Source: Aeoliella straminimaris (GTDB taxonomy: Bacteria > Planctomycetota > Planctomycetia > Pirellulales > Lacipirellulaceae). From it: a DNA stretch of 64,000 nucleotides. The stretch lies in assembly GCF_024054565.1 (NCBI RefSeq), contig NZ_JAMXLR010000061.1:1-64000 (forward strand). The letters run 5' to 3'. The notes below the pieces were generated by a model that saw only the letters and a list, made by a program, of their open reading frames with translations, did no database searches and was not told the origin of the DNA. The translations under genes and the position numbers were made by a program. Positions 8,837 to 17,258 of the stretch are shown here, in pieces. Position 1 is the stretch's first letter. Each line of letters starts with the position of its first letter.

Positions 8837-9107
8837 TCAACAATCTTCGATCCGCGTCAGGTCCACCTCTTTCCCGCCAGCGATAATGAGCATCGCCTGC
8901 AGCGCGTCCGCGGGCATGGCATGAGACCTCACATCCCCCACCGCGTAAGCGATCACCTGGCCTCAGGCATCGCCCTCCCATAGCCAGTCTTCAGACAGTA
9001 TTGCCCAGCGCTCGTGATCTCGCCAGTCGCCACCCAACTTCAGATACCGCGGAGAATAGCCTTCGCGCCGAAAACCAAGCGACAGGCACATTACCGCTGC
9101 TGTATTG
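8837..9107 (-). pseudogene. Decayed coding remnant; includes the C-terminal part of a RimJ-type GNAT acetyltransferase
   Basis: In one minus-strand frame, directly downstream of the 9108 stop, the translation reads NTAAVMCLSLGFRREG, then YSPRYLKLGG and DWRDHERWAILSEDW before a TGA at 8963-8965. LGFRREG-x(n)-YLK-x-GG-x-WRDH matches the C-terminal end of ribosomal-protein-alanine (RimJ/RimL) acetyltransferases, whose N-terminal two thirds are missing here. The same frame continues past the stop for 41 codons (GQVIAYAVGDVRSHAMP ... LTRIEDC) to a TGA at 8837. No start or ribosome-binding site is evident, so I read it as an eroded gene or fusion of fragments. Confidence 0.55.
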
Positions 9108-9632
9108 TCAACTCCACTGCGAATAGAGGTAAGCCACCGAGAGAGAACCGAGCGCTACCACGCCGGCGAGCAAGACTGCCAATCCCCAACCAGGCCGGTC
9201 GCGCGGCATCAGGCTTCGCAGGCACCCAGCCATGCCGACCAGGACGACACACGCCACGAATGGGTGCAAAGGCGACTTCCACGCGATGGCCAGTAGCACT
9301 ACCCAGGTGGAGATACCGGTCCACCACAAGATGAGTTCGCGCAACGCAAATCGAAATCTTGCCACAGCGAAAAAACCTATCGGAAGCTGGTATTTAACGT
9401 CGAGTACCTGACGAGCGAACAGAGCGCCACACCAAGCGAGGAACCGAGGACGGCGGCGCGTTCTCTGAACCCATGCTTGTGCGCCTCCTCTAATAAGGAA
9501 ACCAAGCACGACTGCCGGCGTCCTGCGGATGCAAGCCCATAATCGCATCATTGCAATGGCTGCAAACGAAGCCCGATTCTGTGCCGGCTTTTGCATCTTC
9601 GCAGGCATGGTACCGGCAGGACGTGAAATCAA
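9108..9632 (-). CDS. Small membrane protein of unknown function
   Basis: A 174-residue frame whose second half has two clear membrane helices (around 105-135 and 150-170, e.g. GWGLAVLLAGVVALGSLSVA) and a hydrophobic stretch near 38-48. The region before is basic (TRRRPRF). The start is uncertain: TTG at 9630-9632 has AAGGGAG nearby, while ATG codons at 9606-9608 and 9549-9551 lack one. The protein ends in YSQWS right where the acetyltransferase remnant begins, so the 3' end may have been created by a rearrangement. Confidence 0.5.
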   Translation of the reverse strand: MISRPAGTMPAKMQKPAQNRASFAAIAMMRLWACIRRTPAVVLGFLIRGGAQAWVQRTRRRPRFLAWCGALFARQVLDVKYQLPIGFFAVARFRFALRELILWWTGISTWVVLLAIAWKSPLHPFVACVVLVGMAGCLRSLMPRDRPGWGLAVLLAGVVALGSLSVAYLYSQWS

Positions 9633-9837
9633 AATGCTCCCTTACTACCGGAACATTCAACACACAATCGAAGTATACTCACTCGCGGCAATTCTTCGAC
9701 CACGCCTGCCCGCGATACGTCTCAGGGATCCCTGCGGCGATGATCGCTTGCTCGAGTTCCTGCAAATGCTGGCAGACCATCGGTTAAAACCTTCTGACTC
9801 AGAGCGAGGACGCGGGGGGCTGTTGGGTGGTTCACGC

Positions 9838-10428
9838 TTAGTCTTGTTGCAGCCGAAGCACTATCGGAGGTAACGCTGCGTCTCCCATCGGCAGAGCATC
9901 ACGCCCAACAGCCTTGGCGAGGGAATACGTTTGCTCAGTGCCATCACTGGTAGTGATCTTGATGAAGTACCAGTCGAGCGGAATGTTGCGCCAACTTGAC
10001 TTCGTTATTCCCAAAGCGGAATCATGTCCGCCGCACGGGAAACTGTGCGAGAATAGCGCCTTACCGTTGCTATCGACCGTGTAGGTGTCCATGTCCCAGT
10101 TTCTCCTACCTACGGTTAATTCTGCATCTTGCACGGGGGCACTCGTGTCTGCGTCAAGCACGGTCACATCAAACGCTAAGGTGAAGTGACCATCCCAAAT
10201 AACACCGCCTGACATGTCAATGAACAGAATAGCGGCAATCGCTGCGACGATCCCTAAGCCCAACACTGTGGGCAACCGGTTCTTGTAGGCGAATCCAAAT
10301 GTGGCGAAAACAAGTCCGAATATACCGCACCAAAGCAGTAGCCCAAGCGCGCCCAGCCATGCCCAGACGCCGACTGATAGGCATAGGAGCGTTGCCACAA
10401 GAAACATAAATGACAGCGAATACCGCAT
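9838..10428 (-). CDS. Membrane-anchored protein with a beta-sandwich (carboxypeptidase-regulatory-like) domain
   Basis: A 196-residue protein with about three hydrophobic helices in the first 75 residues (MRYSLSFMFLVATLLCLS, then two more) and an exported-looking C-terminal domain containing FDVTVLDADTSAPVQDAEL and a later strand pattern. That segment (V-x-V-x-D-x-x-T-x-x-P-V-x-x-A-x-L-x-V) is the typical opening of CarboxypepD_reg-like/Ig-like domains. No enzyme motif was seen. A similar regulatory-like domain occurs in the larger secreted protein at 39505-40899, but the two are not obvious paralogues. Confidence 0.7.
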   Translation of the reverse strand: MRYSLSFMFLVATLLCLSVGVWAWLGALGLLLWCGIFGLVFATFGFAYKNRLPTVLGLGIVAAIAAILFIDMSGGVIWDGHFTLAFDVTVLDADTSAPVQDAELTVGRRNWDMDTYTVDSNGKALFSHSFPCGGHDSALGITKSSWRNIPLDWYFIKITTSDGTEQTYSLAKAVGRDALPMGDAALPPIVLRLQQD

Positions 10429-10624
10429 AGATTCAGTCGACAGATTTTTTCCGAGGATGCAGATAAGTATTGTAGGCTAAGCGACAAACAGATGCATGCT
10501 CGCGTGAGGGCTGTGTGGGCAGGTTGATGCTGTGCCTTTGACACAGGCTGGCGTGCTACGTTCGTTGATGGAACCAAGCACCGGCGCAAGAAATCACAAG
10601 CCAAGCTGAAGCAGCCTGGGTCCT

Positions 10625-10652
10625 GCCGTAACGGCGCTCCGCTGGTTACGGC
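10625..10652. repeat. Inverted repeat GCCGTAAC / GTTACGGC
   Basis: An 8-bp perfect stem (10625-10632 with 10645-10652) around a 12-base loop GGCGCTCCGCTG. The loop itself is GC-rich and could extend the structure. It lies in non-coding DNA with other hairpins. Confidence 0.5.
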
Positions 10653-10769
10653 CTACTGCCATTTCCCTGTTTCTCACCAATCGTTGTAGGAATTGGACAC
10701 CCGGCGTGGTCCAATGGGGTTGCGGGAGCGTTTGGCAGGTGGGGGGAGAGGATTATTCACCCTTTTCAT

Positions 10770-10795
10770 CCGCGGCTAGCGCCGTCGGCTCGCGG
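10770..10795 (+). repeat. Hairpin CCGCG...CGCGG followed by TTTTGTTTG
   Basis: CCGCG (10770-10774) pairs with CGCGG (10791-10795), and AGC pairs with GCT inside it, leaving a 3-base bulge. A T-rich run follows on the plus strand as in an intrinsic terminator, but no plus-strand gene lies upstream, so it may be a repeat element rather than a terminator. Confidence 0.4.
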
Positions 10796-10830
10796 TTTTG
10801 TTTGCGCGGCTGCTGGTGTTGGCTCATGGT

Positions 10831-11092
10831 TATGTCCCCGTCGTGGGGAAGGAGTTCTATCCCCCCGGCGGTGAACCAGGGGACAAAACCCTTGAGGTCC
10901 TGAATCGGTCCAATGCTGCAAGTTGCTGCTGAAACTGGACTTACGACAATGCTCGGCGCCTGTGCGGCGGGAGTTTTGGGCCCATGAATTGAGCCTTTGT
11001 CCTCCGCTGCGGGGACAAAACCGTAACTGCCTGATGGTTAACGACTTGCGCCATCGGGGTTCTGGCCCTTTTGTCCCCCCATGGGGGGAAAC
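10831..11092. repeat. Cluster of GTCCCC / GGGGACAAAAC inverted repeats
   Basis: Words of one family recur in both orientations: GTCCCC-GTCGT-GGGGA (10834-10849), GGGGACAAAACC (10879-10890), TTTGTCC-x8-GGGGACAAAA (10996-11020), TTTTGTCCCCCC-AT-GGGGGGAAAC (11069-11092), and GAGTTTTGGGCCCA (10971-10984). The reverse complement of the last is found twice near 33.4 kb. Confidence 0.6.
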
Positions 11093-11391
11093 TCCAAGTG
11101 GTTGTGGCACAACGAGTTGCGCGAATTCGCCTTGGCCAAAGGCCGTCTTGCCTTCGGGAAGGACCTCATGGGATCGGAGATCGTCCCCCGTTGTCCGCCC
11201 CTGGCCCGCGGCGGAGAGAGGAGACTTTGAGAATTTCGAAAAACCTGGCGGCCCCTTCGAGCAGTTGTTGATTGGCCTGTTGTACACCGCTGGCGCGGTC
11301 GCGGTTGTACGAACGTGGCAAAGCGAGGCGAGGCGAGTGTTCGCCCCTCGTTCCATCAACTTCGGTTTCGTTTACTTGAAAGGGGCGACTT

Positions 11392-12636
11392 ATGAGAGGT
11401 GCATCACGAGTTCTAGCTGCCAGCTTTGCGACGGCCGCCGCGGCGGTCGTACTGGGCAGCGCACTGCCGGCTTGGGCCACCATTCCCTACAGCAGCGCTG
11501 GCGGAGCGTACCCCGGCTTTGGTCCGGGAGTGATCGACGACGATCTGGTCGGCGGTAAAGAGTATTCCCACGACCGCGATTCCACCACCATCGGCGCGGT
11601 GGGCAGTCCACCTCCGTTCGACGCCGAGCAAGTGATCGCCTGGGACGGCAAAGGAGGTACCGTAGACGTGACCGATTTCTCGGGCACCCGTCCCGCCTAT
11701 CCGAAAGACGACGACATCGATGCCCTCGCCAACCATGGAGACTTCGCCTATCGAGAGGTGAAGAACGAGCGGGCACACCTGCTGTTTTCTCTCGACGACA
11801 CGTACAACTTGGTAAGCCTGGGCGGAGGCTTCGCGCCGATGTCGTTGCCAGCGGGAGCCAGTTCGCCCTACCCTGGGCCTGGTGTCGTTACCTTGGGCAA
11901 CGGCAACACCGCAGGTGGTGCCGGAGAGGTTTCCTTTGAGCTGGGCCTGATCGGTGGCAACCCGCCCGACACGCAGGGGGTGTGGGCGATGCAAACCGAG
12001 GTGAATGGCATGCCCGGCCCCGACGATATCGATGGCCTGGAAGTCTGGGGACCTGAACCCCCCAATGCGGATGCCAACAAATACTCGTTGCAAGACGACA
12101 TCTTCAGCTTGTCGGCAGGTGCGGCAGCTACGTCGGTTTGGAACGCCTCGGGCACTCCGTATATTCCTCAGAGCATGATCATCAGTGCGGTGACTTCGCT
12201 GCTGCCCGGGCCCCGTCCCGACGCTGACCTTCAGGAACTGGTGAACCTGGACGCCTTGATGGTGCACGATGCGTTTGGAGTCCCCGATCGCTTCGACGAC
12301 GGCCCCAACGGCCCCGGCGACGAGATCATCTTCAGCATCCGCCAGATTCCCAACCCGGCCGACCCGGACGGCTTCTACGCCACAGGCAGCGAATTGTTCG
12401 TACTGAACGCCAGCGCCGCGCCGACGTTCCTGTCGCACGGCGGACACAAGTGGGACCACGGGTACTCGCTGTCCACCTTCGGCGGCACGCTCGTCGATGG
12501 CCAGCAGGTGTTCGCCTACGACATTAACGCCATCGAAGCGGTCGGCGAGTTCGCCGTGCCCGAGCCCAAGACCTATGTGCTGCTGAGCACGGCACTGGTC
12601 GGCCTGGCATTCCTACGATGGAGGACCCATCGCTAG
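11392..12636 (+). CDS. PEP-CTERM surface/secreted protein
   Basis: A 414-residue exported protein: signal peptide at 1-30 (hydrophobic AASFATAAAAVVLGSALPAWA), a mature region rich in Asp, Gly and Pro, and a C-terminal PEP-CTERM sorting signal, VPEPKTYVLLSTALVGLAFL followed by basic RWRTHR. Such tails are thought to be removed by an exosortase (not in this window) during transfer to the outer layer. Acidic repeats such as DDIDALANHGDF and DGPNGPGDEI suggest calcium binding, an inference only. The ATG follows GAAAGGGG. No enzymatic motif was recognised. Confidence 0.85.
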   Translation: MRGASRVLAASFATAAAAVVLGSALPAWATIPYSSAGGAYPGFGPGVIDDDLVGGKEYSHDRDSTTIGAVGSPPPFDAEQVIAWDGKGGTVDVTDFSGTRPAYPKDDDIDALANHGDFAYREVKNERAHLLFSLDDTYNLVSLGGGFAPMSLPAGASSPYPGPGVVTLGNGNTAGGAGEVSFELGLIGGNPPDTQGVWAMQTEVNGMPGPDDIDGLEVWGPEPPNADANKYSLQDDIFSLSAGAAATSVWNASGTPYIPQSMIISAVTSLLPGPRPDADLQELVNLDALMVHDAFGVPDRFDDGPNGPGDEIIFSIRQIPNPADPDGFYATGSELFVLNASAAPTFLSHGGHKWDHGYSLSTFGGTLVDGQQVFAYDINAIEAVGEFAVPEPKTYVLLSTALVGLAFLRWRTHR

Positions 12637-12842
12637 TTCAACGCTCATTCGGGGAAAGAGCAAACGACCGTGGCGCTCACTTCGGGGGCGCCGCGGTTCT
12701 CTCTTTGCAGTCGAATGGCGGCACGGGATTTGCCATAAGAATGCTCGGTTTTTAGAAAACATGACCTGCAGGCGAGTTTTTGGCGACGGGGCACAAGTTC
12801 TCGTGCGATGCCGCTCACCATCTGACACAAGGAGGCACCACC

Positions 12843-13061
12843 ATGACGCAATCCAATGTCGTCGAGTCCGAACTGGAGCATCTCGCCCGCATGCGGCAGT
12901 ACATTCTGCACCGCGCGCCGTGTGGGCCTTGCCATAACCGGGTACACTACTTTGTTTGCGATAGGAACGACACCCTGCTGTATCCACTGCAGCCAGATTC
13001 ACCCGGCGCATCGGCCGACGAGGCGCGGCAGTGGTTGTTGCCCAAATGGGAGGAGGTGTGA
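12843..13061 (+). CDS. Small CGPC-motif protein
   Basis: A 72-residue protein whose ATG is preceded by AGGAGG at ideal spacing, the best ribosome-binding site in the area; a longer frame starting at 12780 is not supported. It begins with an amphipathic helix (SELEHLARMRQYILHRA), then C-G-P-C and a downstream Cys (HYFVCDRND), and ends in an acidic/aromatic tail. CGPC is the active-site motif of thioredoxins, but the protein is too short for that fold, so the cysteines may bind zinc instead. No family was recognised. Confidence 0.7.
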   Translation: MTQSNVVESELEHLARMRQYILHRAPCGPCHNRVHYFVCDRNDTLLYPLQPDSPGASADEARQWLLPKWEEV

Positions 13062-13244
13062 GAGACCTTGCTAGTCTGTGCAACACTCATTGCGCCACCA
13101 CTTCCCAGAAGGCCGTGAGTGCTGCGTGGTTGCGATCCCGAAAAGCTTGAGATATCTCAGCTCGCCGGTAGGATGATGTCCGTCTAGGGCAACCGTACAG
13201 TTCGAGGTGCCAATCAACCATCCCAGGGCCGCTCGGTTCGCGTC

Positions 13245-13685
13245 ATGGTCACCCTGCAAGAACTCACCAGCGACAACTGGGTGGAGTGCAGCGATCTAGA
13301 GCTGCACGACCACCAGCAGGGTTACGTCGCGAGCAACGTGTACACCATTGCCGAGTCGAAGTTCAAGCCTCATTATCGCCTGCGTGCGATCTACGCCGAC
13401 GGCACCATGGTGGGCCTGGTGGCCTTTTGTCACGAAAACGATCCCGAAGACCTGGAGTTGTACTGGGTCTTTCGCTTGATGATCGACAAGCACTATCAAG
13501 GGCAAGGAATCGGCACAGCCGCCATGCGTTTGGCGATCGACGAGATCGCGGCGCTCGGTGCGCGCAGAATCCGCACCATGCACAAACCCACCAACACCGT
13601 GGCGGCATCTTTGTATGCGAATCTTGGATTCCAGGACATCGGCTTTGACGACGACGGGGACGTCCTGCTGGAGATGCATGTTTAG
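13245..13685 (+). CDS. GNAT-family N-acetyltransferase
   Basis: A 146-residue single-domain acetyltransferase. The acetyl-CoA pyrophosphate loop is clear: the strand LMIDKHYQGQGIGTAAM contains Q-G-Q-G-I-G-T-A, and the C-terminal NTVAASLYANLGFQDIGF is the usual motif B. The N-terminal part (ELTSDNWVECSDLEL) and overall pattern resemble diamine/spermidine acetyltransferases of the BltD type, so a polyamine-like amine is a possible substrate, though this is inference. It stands between a small CGPC protein and a PEP-CTERM gene. Confidence 0.88.
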   Translation: MVTLQELTSDNWVECSDLELHDHQQGYVASNVYTIAESKFKPHYRLRAIYADGTMVGLVAFCHENDPEDLELYWVFRLMIDKHYQGQGIGTAAMRLAIDEIAALGARRIRTMHKPTNTVAASLYANLGFQDIGFDDDGDVLLEMHV

Positions 13686-13989
13686 AGCGATTGCCGATGC
13701 CGAAGAATTGCGGTTTCGCGCCAGCAAGCGACGCCACCACCTCGTTCCGACTTCTATCCGCTGCCGGGGTAAATGGACCATGCGCAAAATCGAGGGCCAC
13801 TGGTGGCGTAATTCGCCGAGGCCGTGCGGCAACGAATTCCGCTGCAATGTAGTTGTGCGCACGACCATTGGTGTCTACCCTGGGGGTTGAGTTGAGCGGC
13901 GGAGACGAGGACGTCGAGGCCACACCTGAGATCGCTCGAGCAAATTCCGCGCTTACCCCATTGATACTCTGTGTAGGAAGGTAGACATA
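13686..13989. other. Gene-free interval of about 300 bp
   Basis: Nothing supportable was seen apart from AGGAAGGTAG just before the next start, which gives the PEP-CTERM gene a good ribosome-binding site. Overlapping ORFs on the minus strand are shadows. Confidence 0.5.
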
Positions 13990-14727
13990 ATGAAGTCGAG
14001 GTGCATCATTGTACTCGGTTTGGCAGCCACACTTCTGTTTAGCAGCGGCGTGCAAGCGGCATTTCTTGTTGAAATTGATGTCGACGGCGCGGACGATGGC
14101 CCCATTACTTACAATTCGCACTTCGCATTCGGAGGCGACACCACGACCGCGTCTACCAGCAAAGCATCGACGGCGTATGGGCTCACTCCGGCCGACAGCC
14201 TCTTTGGCGGCGACGGAACCACGATGCTGGACACTTACGTCTACCGATATGACCCGCTGGTAGATGCGGACAATCTGTCAACCGACGGTGTTCCGCTTGG
14301 CGTCACCCTGAGCGGAACCGACATCAACGGCACCGGCGTCGCTGGTGGTTCACCCGGCCTGTACTGGGTCTACGCGGCCTGGCCCAAGACGGATAACGTC
14401 ACTGGCGGCCTGACACAGTACACGGTGGAATCTGGTGCCAACTCCTTCTCGGTGCAGTTGGATCAGGGCTCCGACGCGAACATCCCCGCCATCAACGACC
14501 TTGACGAAGACGGCAACGACGTGTGGGTTAGGCTGGGTGCCATTGACTACGACGGAGCGAACGGAATCGTCGTGACTCAGCAGCCGACCGGCTCGAACTC
14601 CTTTGTGTCGATGCGGGCGGCGGCCGTTATGTTCGAACCGGTAGGCGAGCGAGTGCCTGAGCCTTCTTCGCTGATGCTCGTCGGTCTGGCCGCCATCGGA
14701 CTGTGGGCTGCTCGCGGGTGGAAGTAA
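13990..14727 (+). CDS. PEP-CTERM protein
   Basis: A 245-residue exported protein with a signal peptide (cleavage near VQA-AF, residues 22-24) and a C-terminal VPEPSSLMLVGLAAIGLWAA-RGWK sorting signal. The mature domain is beta-rich, Thr/Asp/Gly-rich and contains no Cys; segments such as ITYNSHFAFGGDTTT and WVYAAWPKTDNVTGGL indicate an all-beta fold. An AGGAAGG precedes the ATG. It is convergent with a zinc-ribbon gene and one of three PEP-CTERM genes within 4.5 kb. Function unknown; likely surface associated. Confidence 0.85.
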   Translation: MKSRCIIVLGLAATLLFSSGVQAAFLVEIDVDGADDGPITYNSHFAFGGDTTTASTSKASTAYGLTPADSLFGGDGTTMLDTYVYRYDPLVDADNLSTDGVPLGVTLSGTDINGTGVAGGSPGLYWVYAAWPKTDNVTGGLTQYTVESGANSFSVQLDQGSDANIPAINDLDEDGNDVWVRLGAIDYDGANGIVVTQQPTGSNSFVSMRAAAVMFEPVGERVPEPSSLMLVGLAAIGLWAARGWK

Positions 14728-14741
14728 ACCCCTCCGAGCGT

Positions 14742-15011
14742 TTAGCCCCGACTATCCAGGTCGCGGCACGCACACTCGTAACACATAATCTTCTCCAGCG
14801 GCGGCACCCCGGACGCAATTTTGGCCGGGGCGCCGCACATCTGACAGACTTTGTTTCGCAGGTCGACGCAGCCCACATCCTGCAGAGCCGAACGAACCTG
14901 AAAACACCGGTCGCACAAGTGCCATTCGACCGACATGCCGTTGGGCTGAGACTCCACCAAATGGTGAACGGCCCGGTCCCGCTGGCAAGAATCGCAAAGC
15001 CAATGGTCCAT
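14742..15011 (-). CDS. Small zinc-ribbon protein with four CxxC motifs
   Basis: An 89-residue cytoplasmic protein. Cysteine pairs lie at CDSC (6-9), CDRC (33-36), CQMC (56-59) and CYEC (77-80), enough for two zinc ribbons. The opening WLCDSCQRDRAVHHLVE resembles the N-terminal zinc region of McsA/UvrB-C-motif proteins, in which CxxC is followed by A-x-x-H, but the UVR motif itself is absent. It probably binds protein or nucleic acid. It is transcribed downstream of a PEP-CTERM gene's strand and is convergent with another. Confidence 0.75.
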   Translation of the reverse strand: MDHWLCDSCQRDRAVHHLVESQPNGMSVEWHLCDRCFQVRSALQDVGCVDLRNKVCQMCGAPAKIASGVPPLEKIMCYECACRDLDSRG

Positions 15012-15038
15012 GCTGGCCTCGGACTTGGGAGGCGTACC

Positions 15039-15692
15039 TCAGAGCTTTGGCTGCGAGAACACGCACTTAACGCGGCAATAGCCTACCGCCACGATTGCCA
15101 AGCATGCCAGCAGCACAGACGATGGCTCTGGCACCCCGGAAACGGGTAATTCAAACACCTGCACGTCGTTCGGATCATCACCGTCGGTTGTTCCTCTGTA
15201 GTATAGAGTGCCCACTGCGTCATTCGTGAGCGTGATGCGTGCGGTCATGAAGTCATTCTGGCCTGGAATGTCAGTACCGGGCAAGGCAAACCAGGTAATG
15301 TTCAAGCCAGCTGTATCGAACTGATACGTGGAATTCATATCGATGTCCGCAGCAAATAGACCAGCATCAACTGTTGGATAGCTGGTTTGCTGTGTCGCGC
15401 CACCCAAAGCGACGAAGGTATCAAACTCAAAGGTGGGAAAGAATGGAAGAAACGCCTCGTTGGGCGGAAGGCTGCCTCCTACCGGATCCTGATAGACCTC
15501 GCCGCTGGATAGCGTGAGGATCATCTCTTGAGATCGTAGAATATCGGTGAAGTCGATCATAACGTCGAGCACCGTATAGCCCGGGAGCAGTGACTGGGAA
15601 ACCGGTTGCGTCTCGACCCCCACAATAGCGGCTTGGCTGCTTGACATGCCCATCGCACTCAAGCCCGCCAGCAGTAAAATCACTCGTTTCAT
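15039..15692 (-). CDS. PEP-CTERM protein
   Basis: A 217-residue protein: signal peptide 1-21 (cleavage SQA-AI), beta-rich mature part (YTVLDVMIDFTDILRSQEM, FALPGTDIPGQNDFMTARIT), then VPEPSSVLLACLAIVAVGYC and a basic end. The opening of the mature domain resembles other planctomycete PEP-CTERM proteins that describe a D-x-x-I-D-F strand. The C-terminal tail has ten residues beyond the hydrophobic helix, slightly longer than usual. It follows a gene-free interval upstream that should contain its promoter. Confidence 0.82.
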   Translation of the reverse strand: MKRVILLLAGLSAMGMSSSQAAIVGVETQPVSQSLLPGYTVLDVMIDFTDILRSQEMILTLSSGEVYQDPVGGSLPPNEAFLPFFPTFEFDTFVALGGATQQTSYPTVDAGLFAADIDMNSTYQFDTAGLNITWFALPGTDIPGQNDFMTARITLTNDAVGTLYYRGTTDGDDPNDVQVFELPVSGVPEPSSVLLACLAIVAVGYCRVKCVFSQPKL

Positions 15693-16483
15693 TAGTCTCT
15701 CCGTTCAAAACATGAAAAGCCCGCTTTTGCCTTCTGCCAGTGTACACACCCTAGAAATGACTCACAAGCAATACGGCATTGGCGCCCAAAACTTAAGGTA
15801 AAAACAGTACTGCGCAACACATTTCTACACGCGCAGTTTTTCCGCTATGTGGCAGAATTCAGCGAGATTGCTCGGCTTGGAGATCAGAGCCCGACCTGCC
15901 TAAGATTCGTCGCCCTCTGCTATGTGCCCCGAAATCGACGTGGTAAAGGATCGGCGGCTCTCTTTTCCCACTGCGAGAGTTTGCCTTGGGCAACTGAGGA
16001 CGAACGCCGGCACATCATGCTGGACATCGAACCCCTACTCGCCTTGTAGGCATCCGCGGTTCCTCCCGTTACTAAAAACACCTCCGCCAGCCGCCGTCTC
16101 GGGCTGATGACCGTGGGGCGACACCAACGCTGAGTGTCCAGCACCGGTTAATGCTCGCTGTCTCGCTCATTGCTCGCTATTTCGTCAGTATTTGATGGAG
16201 TTCGGCTCAATCTCTTGCAAAACCAGGAGAGGCGAGGCTCGCCTCAACCTGGGCTCTGGCACCTGCGGTGAACCGACGGAGACTGCATTCCTGCAACCGC
16301 TAGTGAACACCTCAAGCAATTGCGGCGCAATGACTTACAAAGCGACTCGAATTCACTCGCTCACATCTGATGCTGTGGTTCGAACTGTAACAGAACTGCG
16401 ACAGTTCGCTTCGCGCCAATAACAGCATAGCTCTACCCCACAACCAGCTTTCTGATACTCATTTGGACCTGTAAACTCTTAGC
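15693..16483. other. Gene-free interval of 791 bp
   Basis: Only short ORFs without ribosome-binding sites are present. A hairpin ACTGCGC (15809-15815) / GCGCAGT (15831-15837) followed by five T looks terminator-like on the plus strand. Near 16150-16185 the word TGCTCGCT is repeated. Nothing else supportable was found; it may be eroded sequence. Confidence 0.5.
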
Positions 16484-17182
16484 ATGACCGCTAAGCCCTC
16501 ACCCAACGACCCGTCCCAGAACCCACTCCACCGCCATGCCGTGACGCTCGACACCGAGCGGTCCGTGCGGTGTGGGTTCCCCGAAGTGATTTACGCCGCC
16601 GGCAAGACCGCGTCGGCCGTGGCCGCGATCGCGCGGGAGTTACTGGAACGCGGCGAGCACGTGCTGGCCACTCGAGTGACCGAGGAGCAGGCCGAGGAGT
16701 TGCTCAGCGCGCTGCCTGAGGCTCGCTATAACATGACGGCCCGCACCGTGCGGATCGACCAACCGGGCGAGCGCCAGTTGGTGGGGGCGGTGGCCGTGAT
16801 CACCGCCGGCACGAGCGACCTGCCAGTGGCCGAAGAAGCCAATGAGACTCTGCAGTGGATGGGCGTGCGGACCACCATGGTGCACGACGTGGGTGTCGCC
16901 GGGCCGCATCGCCTGCCGAGCCGGTTGGCGGAGTTCGAGTCGGCCGACGCGGTGGTCGTTGTGGCTGGCATGGAAGGTGCGCTACCGAGCGTCGTGGGTG
17001 GTTACCTGGCCGCGCCGGTCATCGCCGTACCAACGAGCGTTGGTTACGGAGCGAACTTCGGCGGACTGAGCGCGCTCTTATCAATGCTCAATAGCTGCGC
17101 GGCCAACGTGACGGTGGTGAACATCGACGCTGGATTCAAAGCGGGCTACGTCGCCGGACTCATCGCGCGACGGGCGAAGTAA
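16484..17182 (+). CDS. larB: LarB, nickel-pincer cofactor (P2CMN) biosynthesis carboxylase/hydrolase
   Basis: A 232-residue protein of the AIR-carboxylase-like family. LarB carboxylates and hydrolyses nicotinic acid adenine dinucleotide, the first step toward the nickel pincer nucleotide used by lactate racemase and relatives. The match rests on RCGFPEVIYAAGKTA near the N-terminus, TAGTSDLPVAEEA, HDVGVAGPHRLPSR, and AVVVVAGMEGALPSVVGGY followed by PVIAVPTSVGYGA. LarC and LarE are not in the window. NadD, which belongs to NAD metabolism, is about 8 kb away and not an obvious partner. Confidence 0.93.
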   Translation: MTAKPSPNDPSQNPLHRHAVTLDTERSVRCGFPEVIYAAGKTASAVAAIARELLERGEHVLATRVTEEQAEELLSALPEARYNMTARTVRIDQPGERQLVGAVAVITAGTSDLPVAEEANETLQWMGVRTTMVHDVGVAGPHRLPSRLAEFESADAVVVVAGMEGALPSVVGGYLAAPVIAVPTSVGYGANFGGLSALLSMLNSCAANVTVVNIDAGFKAGYVAGLIARRAK

Positions 17183-17211
17183 GCCCGGACTCCAACCAAA
17201 TGATCCATCTG

Positions 17212-17233
17212 CCCTCCCCCGGCGGGGCGAGGG
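17212..17233. terminator. GC-rich hairpin between convergent genes
   Basis: CCCTCCCCC (17212-17220) can pair with GGGGCGAGGG (17224-17233) with one mismatch. It lies between larB and the convergent VIT/VWA gene and could stop both, but there is no T-run, and the sequence may be another intergenic repeat. Confidence 0.3.
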
Positions 17234-17258
17234 AAAGAGAGGGAGCAATGCACCTTGG

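Larger units (their letters stand above)
10429..11391. other. Gene-free interval of 963 bp filled with hairpin repeats
   Basis: No convincing gene: ORFs here are Gly/Arg/Pro-rich shadows. It contains several inverted repeats listed separately (10625-10652, 10770-10795, 10831-11092). The last ~200 bp before 11392 presumably carry the promoter of the PEP-CTERM gene; GAAAGGGG just upstream of its ATG is a fair ribosome-binding site. Confidence 0.6.

Noticed and set aside
10923..11558. Plus-strand ORF of 211 codons in the hairpin nest.
   Set aside because: It overlaps the PEP-CTERM gene start and the hairpins, has no ribosome-binding site, and its sequence is Arg/Gly/Pro-rich without a motif.
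11413..12459. Minus-strand ORF of 348 codons opposite the first PEP-CTERM gene.
   Set aside because: The plus strand shows a signal peptide and sorting signal; the antisense frame has none.
13296..13868. Minus-strand ORF of 190 codons opposite the GNAT gene.
   Set aside because: It overlaps an acetyltransferase with clear motifs and is rich in His/Arg/Val as typical of shadows.
15849..16049. Plus-strand ORF of 66 codons in the gene-free interval before larB.
   Set aside because: It has a GTG start without ribosome-binding site and no recognisable motif; it could be a relic but is not supportable.
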